Assembly: GCA_020724265.1 (NCBI GenBank)
Contig: DYHH01000007.1
Span: 62,001 to 126,000 of the forward strand
DNA length: 64,000 nt
Origin: Melioribacter roseus
GTDB taxonomy: Bacteria; Bacteroidota; Ignavibacteria; Ignavibacteriales; Melioribacteraceae
Direction: 5' to 3'
Part shown: positions 1 through 8,850 of the stretch, piece after piece
Layout: every line of letters begins with the position of its first letter
Position numbering within the stretch: position 1 is the stretch's first letter
Notes under the pieces: model-generated
Database searches by the model: none
What the model was told of the DNA's origin: nothing
What the model saw: only the letters and a program-made list of their open reading frames with translations
Program-made: the position numbers and the translations under genes

Positions 1-1475
1 AGCTGCGCAATATGCAGAAAGAACTTGATGATCTAACTACGCAGATAAGCGGTTTTGAAGATGAAAAACTTGAAGAGAAAAAAGAAAAGCTCGAAAAGAA
101 AATAAGCCTACTTGAGAAAAAAATAAATCAGCAGGAAAAAGAAAATGAACTAATTTACCACGATGCATTTGAATGGCGTTTTGAATTCCCCGAAGTGCTT
201 GATGAAGATGGAAACTTTGAAGGCTTTGATGTTGTGATTGGGAATCCGCCGTATATTAGCCATGATAAAATTGAAGGGAAGAGTTTTATCGCGACACATT
301 TTAAGAGCTATGAACCTTTTGCAGATTTATACTGCTACTTCATAGAACGCAGCATAATCCTTTCTAATAAGAATACTTTGATAGCATTAATAACATCAAA
401 TTCATTTTTGAGAGCTGAATATGGGAAACCTTTAAGGGATTTGATTTTAGATAAGTGTGCTATAATGCAAATCATTAATACTGATGATACTCAAGTATTT
501 GAAGATGCTATCGTAAACACAGTTATAATGCTATTAGAGATTGGGTATAAAGATCAAGAAGCATTAGTTGTAAACAGAACATATGATTTTAGATTAGATT
601 TTTTTGAGTTTGTAAATACGAACAAGCTAATTTATAAACAAACTGATTTTAAAACAGTGAGTTGGAATCTAGTAAAACCAACTGAGTTAAAGCTTGGAGA
701 GAAAATAAAATTAATGGGTGCAAGATTAGTAGATCTTGGCACACAAATTAATTTGGGACTTGCGACGGGGGCTAATAATGTTTTTATTATTGATGAAGCA
801 AAAAGAAAGGAATTAATAAAACTTGATCCTAAAAACAAAAATATAATAAAGCCTATTCTTCGTGGTAAGGATATTATGAAGTATTCTTATAGCATTTCTA
901 ATAATTATATTATCTTGACTAAGAACGAAATAGATGTAAGTAAAGAATTTCCGTCACTAATTCATTACTTTGAAAAATTTGGAGAAAAGTTTAAACAAAG
1001 GGGTGCAAAAGGAAAACATTGGTCAAATTTAAGGGCTTGTTCTTTTTTTGATGACTTTAAGAAAGAAAAAATTATTTGGATAGAGTTATCAGATGAAAAT
1101 AGATTCGCTTTGTGTAAAGATGAGATTTATTTGCTTAATTCAGCCTACTTTTTAATACCGCCCAAAGAATTTGAAAGTCTATATTTGCTAGGAGTATTAA
1201 ATTCAAGATTAATCAAATTTTATATGATGTTGATTGCCAACACAAGTGGAATGGGTACAATTAGATGGATAAACGTATATGTCCGTGAATTCCCAATTCC
1301 GGTTGTAAACAATGAAAGACAGAGACCAATCATTTCATTAGTCGACCAAATCCTCACATCAAAAAAAGAGAACCCGGAAGCAGACACAAGCGCACTCGAA
1401 AGAGAGATAGACGAACTGGTTTACAAACTCTACGGCTTAAAGGAAGAGGAGATAAGGATTGTGGAGGGGGGGTAG
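1..1475 (+). CDS. Type IIG-like restriction-modification DNA methylase, C-terminal part (5' end outside window)
   Basis: The reading frame is open to the first base of the window, so the first in-window ATG (12) is not the real start. A charged coiled coil (about residues 1-45 of the visible part) is followed by VVIGNPPYIS at about residue 75. NPPY is the catalytic motif IV of adenine-N6 DNA methyltransferases. The remainder resembles the TaqI/Eco57I-type specificity region, ending in the run EIDELVYKLYGLKEEEIRIVEG that is common at the end of this family. The S-adenosylmethionine motif and any nuclease domain would lie upstream and cannot be seen. Role by family: methylates an adenine in its recognition site and, if a nuclease domain is fused, cuts unmethylated DNA. 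It precedes the Qat operon by about 100 bp on the same strand, which fits a defence island. Confidence 0.85.
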   Translation, partial: LRNMQKELDDLTTQISGFEDEKLEEKKEKLEKKISLLEKKINQQEKENELIYHDAFEWRFEFPEVLDEDGNFEGFDVVIGNPPYISHDKIEGKSFIATHFKSYEPFADLYCYFIERSIILSNKNTLIALITSNSFLRAEYGKPLRDLILDKCAIMQIINTDDTQVFEDAIVNTVIMLLEIGYKDQEALVVNRTYDFRLDFFEFVNTNKLIYKQTDFKTVSWNLVKPTELKLGEKIKLMGARLVDLGTQINLGLATGANNVFIIDEAKRKELIKLDPKNKNIIKPILRGKDIMKYSYSISNNYIILTKNEIDVSKEFPSLIHYFEKFGEKFKQRGAKGKHWSNLRACSFFDDFKKEKIIWIELSDENRFALCKDEIYLLNSAYFLIPPKEFESLYLLGVLNSRLIKFYMMLIANTSGMGTIRWINVYVREFPIPVVNNERQRPIISLVDQILTSKKENPEADTSALEREIDELVYKLYGLKEEEIRIVEGG

Positions 1476-1577
1476 AAGATTAAAATTAATAATATCAGAA
1501 ATATTTATTGTAGAAAAAAATTGATCATTATTATTTTTTGTATTGGAAAAAACTAACAATTAATTGCAGGTATAATA

Positions 1578-3443
1578 ATGTGGAACGATAAAGACACTAG
1601 TATTGATCTCATTGATTATGATCATTTAGTTAAAGCTGTTCAAAGAATAATAGAAAATGACGATTTGATTCCTAGTACGATAGGCATTTTTGGTGATTGG
1701 GGAAGTGGTAAATCAAGCTTGATGAGGATGGTTGAGGAAAGTTATGAAAATGAAGCTGAGATTCTTACGGTAAAGTTCAATGGTTGGTTGTTCGAAGGTT
1801 ATGAAGATGCTAAGTCAGTATTAATGGGGACAATTTTAGAAGAGATAACAAGTAATAGAACACTGTCGGAAGAAGCAAAGAAATTAGCAGTTAAGCTATT
1901 TAAAAAAATCGACTGGTTGAAATTAGCAAAGTATGGATTAAAATATGGAGTATCATTTGCAACAATGGGTCCAGTTGGGTTGGGTATTGCAGCTCTATCG
2001 GATATACCAAACAAACTTAGTGAAATTGATTATGAGAAATTCGTTAAATCGCCAGACGATGAAGATCAAGAAGAATCCTTGAGAACTAGTATTAGAGAAT
2101 TCCATTCAGATTTTAAAAAATTGTTGTCTGAAACAAAGATATCTAAGTTAATAGTTTTTATCGATGATTTGGATAGATGTATGCCAGATACAATTATAGA
2201 CACACTTGAAGCCATAAAATTATTCTTATATACCAATAATACAGTTTTTATTATAAGTGCTGATGAACAACTTATTAAATATGCGGTTAGTAAAAGATTT
2301 CCAAGAGTAGAAGGAATTCGCGACTCTGTAAGCAGTGATTATCTTGAAAAGTTGATACAGCATCCTATCAGAATCCCACAATTAGGCGCCGTTGAAATTG
2401 AGACGTACATAAATCTTTTGTTTACAGAGCTGCATATTAAAGAAGGATTTGAAGATGTTCGAGAGAAAGTTTTGCAAAAGAAAAATGAATCTGTATTTGG
2501 TTCTGTGTACACCTTTGAGAATTGTGAAGTATTTTTTGATAGCGATTCAAATACAAGCGACTTAAGAGAGGATTTAATACTGTCTTCTCAAATAACTCCT
2601 ATTTTGACAGAGGGCTTAAATGGGAATCCAAGGCAATGTAAGCGTTTTCTAAATATGTTTATGATGCGAATAGGTATGGCCAACGATAAAAAACTCAATA
2701 TAAAAAAACGCATCTTATCTAAACTAATGTTGTTAGAATATTTTAGAACAGAGACGTTCAGAAATATTTTTAAACTACAATCTTCCCAAGATGGTAAACC
2801 CGCAGAGATAAATTTTATTGAAGGGAAATTAGTAGGTGCAACCGATAATGATTCTGGCGAAGAACAAGTAAATGAAACTTTTGAAGGTGAAGTTAATATT
2901 GATCTATGGTTAAAAGATGAATGGATGATAAAATGGTTTAAAATGGAGCCACAACTTTCGGAAGTTGACTTACGTCCATATTTTTATTTGAGTAGAGATA
3001 GAATTACCTCTCTATCTACTGAGTCAATCCGAATGAGCCCCAGGATTGAAGAATTACTGAATAAATTCCTCTCTGAATCAGATGCGTTGAAAGAACAAGC
3101 TCTAAAAGAAGTTCCTATGCTAAATTCAATTGATGCCAATAATATTTTTCAAATACTTATTAAAAAAGTGAACCAGTCAGAAGATGATATAAAGCGAGAA
3201 AATATACTTAAATCAGTAAATAAATATTGTGGTGTTCGGAGTGAATTACTATCAGAGTTATTTACTTTCTACAACAAATTTCCCGAAAAGCATTTAAATT
3301 ATGCAGCTGTACCTCAGTTGCAATCAGCGGTAAAAGGGACTCCATACGAAAAGAATCTGAAAAATTTATTGGAAAAGTGGAGTCAAAACCAAGATAACAA
3401 ATTATTGGCTTCTATATCCCAAAAATCATTAAGGAAAAAATAA
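1578..3443 (+). CDS. qatA: QatA: KAP-family P-loop ATPase of the QatABCD anti-phage system
   Basis: The 621-residue protein has Walker A GDWGSGKSS at residues 39-47 and a Walker B-type LIVFIDDLDRC near residue 195. The DDLDRC form is the hallmark of KAP-family NTPases. A hydrophobic stretch around residues 115-145 lies between the two motifs, as is usual in KAP proteins, and suggests membrane contact. It is the first gene of four tightly packed genes (qatA-qatB share TAATG, qatB-qatC share ATGA, and qatD follows 10 bp later), which is the order of the described Qat defence operon. Established knowledge: qatABCD protects against phages and the ATPase is required; the mechanism and trigger are not settled. 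The ATG at 1578 is preceded by a short AGG-type ribosome site. Confidence 0.9.
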   Translation: MWNDKDTSIDLIDYDHLVKAVQRIIENDDLIPSTIGIFGDWGSGKSSLMRMVEESYENEAEILTVKFNGWLFEGYEDAKSVLMGTILEEITSNRTLSEEAKKLAVKLFKKIDWLKLAKYGLKYGVSFATMGPVGLGIAALSDIPNKLSEIDYEKFVKSPDDEDQEESLRTSIREFHSDFKKLLSETKISKLIVFIDDLDRCMPDTIIDTLEAIKLFLYTNNTVFIISADEQLIKYAVSKRFPRVEGIRDSVSSDYLEKLIQHPIRIPQLGAVEIETYINLLFTELHIKEGFEDVREKVLQKKNESVFGSVYTFENCEVFFDSDSNTSDLREDLILSSQITPILTEGLNGNPRQCKRFLNMFMMRIGMANDKKLNIKKRILSKLMLLEYFRTETFRNIFKLQSSQDGKPAEINFIEGKLVGATDNDSGEEQVNETFEGEVNIDLWLKDEWMIKWFKMEPQLSEVDLRPYFYLSRDRITSLSTESIRMSPRIEELLNKFLSESDALKEQALKEVPMLNSIDANNIFQILIKKVNQSEDDIKRENILKSVNKYCGVRSELLSELFTFYNKFPEKHLNYAAVPQLQSAVKGTPYEKNLKNLLEKWSQNQDNKLLASISQKSLRKK

Positions 3444-4318
3444 TGGGAACATCTACATCAAATAATGGTCCTTCAAATAATACGCCTTTACTTCCTTCAT
3501 GGGCTGAGCCTGTTTCAAATCCACCTGAGCCAAATCTACCATCTACAATTGCTGAAGATGAAGAGGGAGAAGAAAGTGAAAATCAACCAACTTCAGAAGA
3601 TGATGTAATTCAACCCCCTAGAGTAGAAATACCATTGTCTGGTGAATGGAAGCCTGCAAAAAATTCATTGTCGAGCTATGGTAAGAATCCTAGTTCAGCC
3701 AAATTCAAATCAGCAGCCAAGTCTTATGTTAGAAATGGAGGTGGTGCAAAAGGAATTTCTAAATCAATTATTTCAGGGAAAAAAGCTGGCGTTAGGTTAG
3801 GTTCTCTGCTCTCAAGTTTTTCTAATAATGGGGTTGCCAATACATTTAGAGAATATTTCAATTTAGATTTTGATGGACTATCACTTGAATCAGCCATTAA
3901 TAAAATTGTTGATTTTCTTTCCCCTTATGATGGCACTGTTGAAGATTCAATCACAACAGATGCAGTTACAGAAACCTTATATGAAATATATAAAGATTTT
4001 GATCTGAGTAACAATAATTTATCTGTACTCGATAATATCACCAATGAAAATATTCAAGATATATTTACTAGCTATGCTTCATCATATATTTATTCAAAAT
4101 GGATTAATGAAATTGGAATTGTTCTTGAGAATAAGGAAATAAGTGAAACTCAGATTGTGAAAATAGAAAGACAGATGAAAGAATTTATTAAAGATTCTAT
4201 TAAACTTGAGTTTTCTGAAATTGATTTTAAAAACAAATCAACCTTTGAGAAAAATGAAATTAATAGAATTATGGATGATGTTTTTGAAACTGCTTATCAA
4301 TCATTAGAGGAATTATGA
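3443..4318 (+). CDS. qatB: QatB: accessory protein of the Qat system
   Basis: The 291-residue protein has a low-complexity, Pro/Ser/Glu-rich first 75 residues that are probably disordered. A Lys/Ser/Gly-rich basic stretch (residues 85-125) and a mostly helical acidic C-terminal half follow. No catalytic motif is visible. The call rests on position between a KAP ATPase and a QueC-like gene plus the general QatB layout (disordered N-terminus, about 300 residues). The start codon overlaps the qatA stop (TAATG) and the stop overlaps the qatC start (ATGA), so it is translationally coupled on both sides. In the known system QatB is an essential partner of unknown biochemical role. Confidence 0.8.
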   Translation: MGTSTSNNGPSNNTPLLPSWAEPVSNPPEPNLPSTIAEDEEGEESENQPTSEDDVIQPPRVEIPLSGEWKPAKNSLSSYGKNPSSAKFKSAAKSYVRNGGGAKGISKSIISGKKAGVRLGSLLSSFSNNGVANTFREYFNLDFDGLSLESAINKIVDFLSPYDGTVEDSITTDAVTETLYEIYKDFDLSNNNLSVLDNITNENIQDIFTSYASSYIYSKWINEIGIVLENKEISETQIVKIERQMKEFIKDSIKLEFSEIDFKNKSTFEKNEINRIMDDVFETAYQSLEEL

Positions 4319-5643
4319 TTTTCAATATTGTATTAAAATCAACAAAAGATGATAATTTTTCTGTAGCGGAGTCAGCTATAATGAAGACAATTAGTTTACC
4401 TCCTTTCAATTATGAATGGGGAGCTTATCCAATTTCTCATAACATCAATCGTATTCTTTCTCAGTATAAGTTATCACCTTCTGAAGAAATATCAGATTTT
4501 ATGAATATGGGTTTGGCAGTCTATTGTTCAGATCAACTAATCTCAAGAGAAGAATATGGGTTTTTCAATTGGAGTCGCCACATTAAATTACATCTGCCAG
4601 TTATGAATAAGGAACTTTGGGATAACAACAAAGAATTAGTTGAGCAACTTTTATCATTTTTGAGTGGTGATAAGTGGGAAATATTTTTTCGTTCAAGAAA
4701 TAGTTACTTCAATGAAACATTAGGCGTAAAACCAAATATAGAAAATGTGTGTCTTTTCTCGGGTGGTCTTGATTCATTTGTTGGTGGGATTAATGCAATT
4801 GAAGATAACAAGGATACTGTTTTAGTAAGTCATCATAAACAAGGTGGTAACTCTGGGGAGAAAGACACTCAGGCAGAGCTTGTCAAAGCATTAAAAGGGG
4901 AGTTTCAATTGAAAGATATTCCTCATTTGAATTTTTTAGTTCAACCCAAGAAGAAAAATAATTCTTATGGAGGTGAATCATCTCAAAGAGCTCGGTCAAT
5001 TATTTTTATAGCACTTGGTCTTCTTGTCGCCAATTCTTATGGTGATAAGACAGAACTTTTAATACCTGAGAACGGTTTAATTTCATTAAATATTCCTTTA
5101 ACAAAGACTCGACTTGGTTCTTATAGTACTAAAACAACACACCCTAGGTTTATTGATAATGTGAATAAACTATTAAGCAATATAGGAATCCAGAACAAAG
5201 TTCTAAACCCCTACAGTTTCTTTACAAAAGGAGAGATGCTTCAAAACTGTAAACGTTCAGATATTTTGGTAAAATATGCTGGTAAAACTCTATCTTGTGC
5301 GAAAGCTGGTCACTCACAGCAGTGGCACCGTGCAAAAGAGAAACATTGTGGTTTCTGTACCCCATGTATTATTAGAAGATCAGCAATAAAAAAAGCTGAA
5401 TTTGACAATTATGATTCAAAATATTTTTGTGATATCGTAAGTAATCCCCCTTCACCCAAGAAAAAGAGTGGGAGAGATTTGAGAGCATTCAAGATAGGGA
5501 TTGAAAGATTTAATAGTGATAAAGATAAAGTATTCTTTTCACTATTATCTGCGGGGAGTTTGCCTGGATCTGATCATGATTTAAAAAATTATTTGGATGT
5601 TTACAAAAGAGGTATGAAGGAAGTAGAAGAGTTTATTAAATAA
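4315..5643 (+). CDS. qatC: QatC: QueC-like 7-cyano-7-deazaguanine synthase homologue
   Basis: The 442-residue protein has an ATP-pyrophosphatase PP-loop SGGLDS at residues 149-154. A C-terminal cysteine cluster (SCAKAG, then CGFCTPC followed by IRR, about residues 328-355) matches the zinc site of QueC (one Cys, then CxxCxxC). At about twice QueC length, it carries an additional N-terminal domain of roughly 140 residues, as Qat proteins do. QueC adenylates a carboxylate and converts it to an amide and nitrile with ammonia. In Qat the substrate is not known; modification of a protein or nucleotide is an inference from the fold. All visible PP-loop and zinc residues are kept, so it is probably active. 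Confidence 0.88.
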   Translation: MIFNIVLKSTKDDNFSVAESAIMKTISLPPFNYEWGAYPISHNINRILSQYKLSPSEEISDFMNMGLAVYCSDQLISREEYGFFNWSRHIKLHLPVMNKELWDNNKELVEQLLSFLSGDKWEIFFRSRNSYFNETLGVKPNIENVCLFSGGLDSFVGGINAIEDNKDTVLVSHHKQGGNSGEKDTQAELVKALKGEFQLKDIPHLNFLVQPKKKNNSYGGESSQRARSIIFIALGLLVANSYGDKTELLIPENGLISLNIPLTKTRLGSYSTKTTHPRFIDNVNKLLSNIGIQNKVLNPYSFFTKGEMLQNCKRSDILVKYAGKTLSCAKAGHSQQWHRAKEKHCGFCTPCIIRRSAIKKAEFDNYDSKYFCDIVSNPPSPKKKSGRDLRAFKIGIERFNSDKDKVFFSLLSAGSLPGSDHDLKNYLDVYKRGMKEVEEFIK

Positions 5644-5653
5644 GGTAATACTG

Positions 5654-6382
5654 ATGCATTTCATTGATACACATTTCCATCTTGATTTATGGGACGATCC
5701 AAAATCAATCATTGAAGAAATAGAAAAAAACAAAATTTATACAATTGCAGTCACGAACACACCAAGTGTTTTTTTCCATACATATAATCTTACAGAAAAA
5801 TCTAAATATATCAGACCTGCATTAGGATTCCATCCCGAGCTTGTTTATCAAAGGAAAAGTGAATTACCCCTTTTCTTTGAAAATCTTAAAAAGACTAAGT
5901 ACATAGGTGAAATAGGGCTTGATTACGGCAAACAAAGTAATGAAGATAAAAAAGAACAAAAAAGAGTATTTGAAAAAATAATTGATGCATGCTCAAACCA
6001 CAATGATAAAGTATTAACAATTCACTCAAGGGGTTCTTATAAGGATGTAATTGATATAATAGGAAATGATTTTTCAAACAAAGTTATTTTGCATTGGTAT
6101 TCCGGGTCATTAAAAGAACTTGAGCGGGCTGTTGAATATGGATTCTATTTTTCTGTTAATTTGCCAATGACCATAAGTTTATCTGGACAGAAAGTTATAA
6201 AATCCATTCCTCAACAGAGAATTTTGACAGAATCTGATGGACCGTTTACTAAATTTAATAACAATATTTGTTCACCTTTAAGCATTAATGTTGTTATCAA
6301 AAACCTATCAAATATATATTTAGGCGATTATAGCTTTTACAAACAATTAGTTTATGATAACTTTAGAAAATTACTCTTGTGA
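5654..6382 (+). CDS. qatD: QatD: TatD-like metal-dependent hydrolase
   Basis: The 242-residue protein is of the TatD amidohydrolase fold. Visible metal ligands: HFH at residues 7-9 after FIDT, Glu in GEIGLD (about 95), His in TIHSRG (about 123), His in ILHWYSG, and Asp in TESDGPF near residue 195. The ligand set is complete, so nuclease or hydrolase activity is expected. It is the last gene of the four-gene Qat operon, 10 bp after qatC. In the described system QatD is annotated as a TatD DNase homologue. It is slightly shorter than housekeeping TatD (about 260 residues) and lacks nothing obvious. No clear hairpin terminator is seen after the stop; the following 208 bp carry no supported gene. 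Confidence 0.88.
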   Translation: MHFIDTHFHLDLWDDPKSIIEEIEKNKIYTIAVTNTPSVFFHTYNLTEKSKYIRPALGFHPELVYQRKSELPLFFENLKKTKYIGEIGLDYGKQSNEDKKEQKRVFEKIIDACSNHNDKVLTIHSRGSYKDVIDIIGNDFSNKVILHWYSGSLKELERAVEYGFYFSVNLPMTISLSGQKVIKSIPQQRILTESDGPFTKFNNNICSPLSINVVIKNLSNIYLGDYSFYKQLVYDNFRKLLL

Positions 6383-6552
6383 TGAATCAAAACAATAATA
6401 AATTTTATGGGCAGAGACGGTTAAATAAGAAGTAAAGACACAATAGCACCGGGTAATGATCCGAATCAGCCGAAGGATAAAGAGCATTGAAACTTTTACA
6501 GAGGTCAAGACCAATTTTGAAGGAATTGTTATTAAGATAGAATTCGAGTAGT

Positions 6553-6581
6553 TTGAAACTCCTTAAAATGGTTTGTATTAT
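6553..6581 (+). promoter_or_regulatory. Possible promoter of the ImmA/PIN pair
   Basis: TTGAAA at 6553-6558 and TATTAT at 6576-6581 are separated by 17 bp. Transcription would then begin only a few bases before the ATG at 6591, and no Shine-Dalgarno sequence precedes that ATG, so the mRNA may be nearly leaderless. AT-rich DNA makes chance matches common. Confidence 0.3.
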
Positions 6582-6590
6582 ATTTAATAT

Positions 6591-7748
6591 ATGAAAGCGG
6601 AACTTGAAATAAATAATAACGTTCTAATCTGGGCTGTTGAACGCGCCGGCTCTAATATTGACGAGATTTCCCGGAAGGTGCCGGCATTTTCCAATTGGCT
6701 TACCGGCAAAAGGAAGCCAACTATCAAACAACTGAAAACTTTTTCTCAAAAAGTTCACGTTCCTTTTGGGTATCTTTTTCTTGAATCTCCGCCCGAAGAA
6801 AAAATTCCCATACCATTCTTTCGCACACTTCAATCCGGGCGGTTAGCCGATAGAGTAAGTCTAAACGTTTATGATGCTATACTTTTATTACAGCAGAGAC
6901 AAAGATGGCTCGCTGATTATCTAAAAGAAAACGATTACGATGAGCTTGAATTTGTTGGTAAATATGGCAGCATAAACAACATTAACCAGAACGATGAATT
7001 AATAAAAGAAATATCTGAAGATATAAAGAAAACTCTTGGTCTTAAGAACAATTGGGCTAATGAATTTCCATCTTGGGAGAAAGCAAAGGACTTTTTAACA
7101 CAAAAGATTGAAAACGCCGGCATTGTTACAACCTTCAGCAGCATAGTCGGTAATAATACACATCGCAGCATCAAAGTTGAGGAATGCCGTGGCTTTGTTC
7201 TTGTTGATAAATATGCTCCCTTCTTATTCATAAATTCCGCAGATAGCAAGTCCGCCCAAATGTTCACACTTGCACACGAATTGGCTCATATCTGGCTTGG
7301 TAAAAGTGCCGGTTTTGATTTTCGACAGTTGCAGCCTGCCGATAACCCTTCTGAAATACTGTGCGATAAAATTGCTGCTGAGTTTTTAGTTCCGCAGAAT
7401 GAAATCATCGATGTTTTAAGAAGTGAGTCTGAGATAGAAAAGATTGCAAGATATTTTAAAGTCAGTCAAATAGTTATCGCAAGAAGATTACTTGACCTTG
7501 GAAAATTAAGCCGAGCTGAGTTTTTTGAATTTTATGATGATTATATCAAACGCGATGTACAAAAAAAAGAAGATAAAGAAAGCGGTGGAGATTTTTACAG
7601 AACACAACGCAAAAGGCTAAGCGTCCGGTTTTTAAGCTTTATAAATCAAGCTGTTTTAGAAAATAAATTATTAATAAGAGACGCCTACCAGCTTACTGAT
7701 TTGAAAGGCAATACTTATCATAAATTTATGAGGGAACATCTTTATTAA
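6591..7748 (+). CDS. XRE-type HTH plus ImmA/IrrE metallopeptidase protein
   Basis: The 385-residue protein begins with a helix-turn-helix region in which WLTGKRKPTIKQLKTFSQ (residues 36-53) is the typical recognition stretch of XRE/Cro proteins that pair with ImmA domains. The peptidase motif HELAH sits at residues 229-233, with a downstream Glu in NPSEILCDKIAAEFLVP (about residue 255) as third zinc ligand. Family knowledge: such fusions act as regulators or antitoxins that cleave or sense a partner, and they frequently precede DUF4411 PIN-domain genes. Here the stop overlaps the next start (TAATG at 7746-7750), so the two are coupled. Its place in the defence island suggests a toxin-antitoxin or stress-sensing module. 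Confidence 0.88.
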   Translation: MKAELEINNNVLIWAVERAGSNIDEISRKVPAFSNWLTGKRKPTIKQLKTFSQKVHVPFGYLFLESPPEEKIPIPFFRTLQSGRLADRVSLNVYDAILLLQQRQRWLADYLKENDYDELEFVGKYGSINNINQNDELIKEISEDIKKTLGLKNNWANEFPSWEKAKDFLTQKIENAGIVTTFSSIVGNNTHRSIKVEECRGFVLVDKYAPFLFINSADSKSAQMFTLAHELAHIWLGKSAGFDFRQLQPADNPSEILCDKIAAEFLVPQNEIIDVLRSESEIEKIARYFKVSQIVIARRLLDLGKLSRAEFFEFYDDYIKRDVQKKEDKESGGDFYRTQRKRLSVRFLSFINQAVLENKLLIRDAYQLTDLKGNTYHKFMREHLY

Positions 7749-8254
7749 TGTCGGTTTTCATTGTCGATACAAATTTCTTTATTCAATCTCATAGGGTAAC
7801 CTACCCTTTAGATGTAGCAGTAGGGTTTTGGAACACCGTAATAAAAATCGCAAATGAGAACAAAATAGTCAGCATTGATAAAGTGAAAAATGAAATTTAT
7901 AATAACGACGATGAACTAACCACTTGGATTGATGATAATCTTCCACCAAAGTTCTTTAAACCTACTGATACACAAGATGTTTTATCAAACTACTCACGAA
8001 TTGTAAATTGGGCAAACTCAAAGAACGCTTTTTATTTACCTAAAGCGATCAATGAATTTCTTGATTTCAAAAATGCTGATGCCTGGCTGGCAGCCTATGT
8101 TCTTTCATTGGATGAAGAATGCAGTATAACAACCCAAGAAAAAAGCGAACCCAACCGTAAATCAAAAATAAAAATCCCGGAAGTTTGTGATGGATTTGAT
8201 ATTCAATATAAAAATATAATAGAAATGTTCAGAGAATTAGGAGAGAGGTTTTAA
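7748..8254 (+). CDS. DUF4411 family PIN-like protein (probable toxin ribonuclease)
   Basis: The 168-residue protein starts with FIVDTNFFIQ, placing the first acidic PIN residue at Asp7. Further conserved acids are in SIDKVKNEIY (about residue 47) and in FKNADAWLAAYV (about residue 115), followed by the T-x-E strand typical of VapC-like folds. DUF4411 proteins are PIN-domain-like and are commonly encoded directly after XRE-ImmA/IrrE genes, as here. The inferred role is an RNase toxin held in check by the upstream protein, or a nuclease in abortive defence. Translationally coupled to the upstream gene. Confidence 0.82.
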   Translation: MSVFIVDTNFFIQSHRVTYPLDVAVGFWNTVIKIANENKIVSIDKVKNEIYNNDDELTTWIDDNLPPKFFKPTDTQDVLSNYSRIVNWANSKNAFYLPKAINEFLDFKNADAWLAAYVLSLDEECSITTQEKSEPNRKSKIKIPEVCDGFDIQYKNIIEMFRELGERF

Positions 8255-8339
8255 ACAGTATATTATTTTTAATAGCTGTATCCGAATAGTTAGTAAAAAC
8301 ATCCCAAATTAGTTGTCTCATATAAATCAAAATAAAATC

Positions 8340-8768
8340 ATGAATCACTCAGCAAGAGTTTTTGCCGTTCTGGATGACGGCAGCATAAAAAAACTCGCAA
8401 ATAATAAATTTTATATTCTGAACCGTAATGATACGAAAGCGACTTTCCCGGAATTTAGTAACAGCAAAGTAAAAATTGCTGAGTTTATAGTAGAATTAGA
8501 AAACCGGAAACCAATTAGAATATTATATGAATTCTATAATATTTACTCATTTGATAAAGAGGGTAGAATTAATGATGACGGTTATCAAGTTCAATTAAAA
8601 TTACTAGCGCAATCAATCTTAAAGAAAGAAGACGAGGATAATGTTTCAATAAAAGGCAATGTGATTGTTGCGACAAATATCTTTTTAGAAAGGCGAATCG
8701 AAACACAGTATAAATGGCATCCGGATGAGAGTATGAAGAACATGTTATATGAAAAAGTATTCGGGTAA
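8340..8768 (+). CDS. Hypothetical protein in defence island
   Basis: I do not recognise this 142-residue protein. The frame can also start at a TTG (8313), but the ATG at 8340 gives MNHSARVFAVLDDG and is preferred. No ribosome site is clear for either. It looks globular and soluble, with alternating strand-like and helical stretches, no signal peptide and no membrane segment. It is charged (Lys/Glu rich), and the C-terminal half contains VIVATNIFLERRIETQYKWHP. It lies 85 bp after the ImmA/DUF4411 pair and 80 bp before the glycosylase-like gene, on the same strand, so it may belong to the same island. Confidence 0.6.
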   Translation: MNHSARVFAVLDDGSIKKLANNKFYILNRNDTKATFPEFSNSKVKIAEFIVELENRKPIRILYEFYNIYSFDKEGRINDDGYQVQLKLLAQSILKKEDEDNVSIKGNVIVATNIFLERRIETQYKWHPDESMKNMLYEKVFG

Positions 8769-8850
8769 TGTCAGTATAACATAGACTCAATATCAACCGG
8801 GTTAGACTGAATGGCTTGAAGAAGTTATATAAAATTTCTTTGGAGAATAT

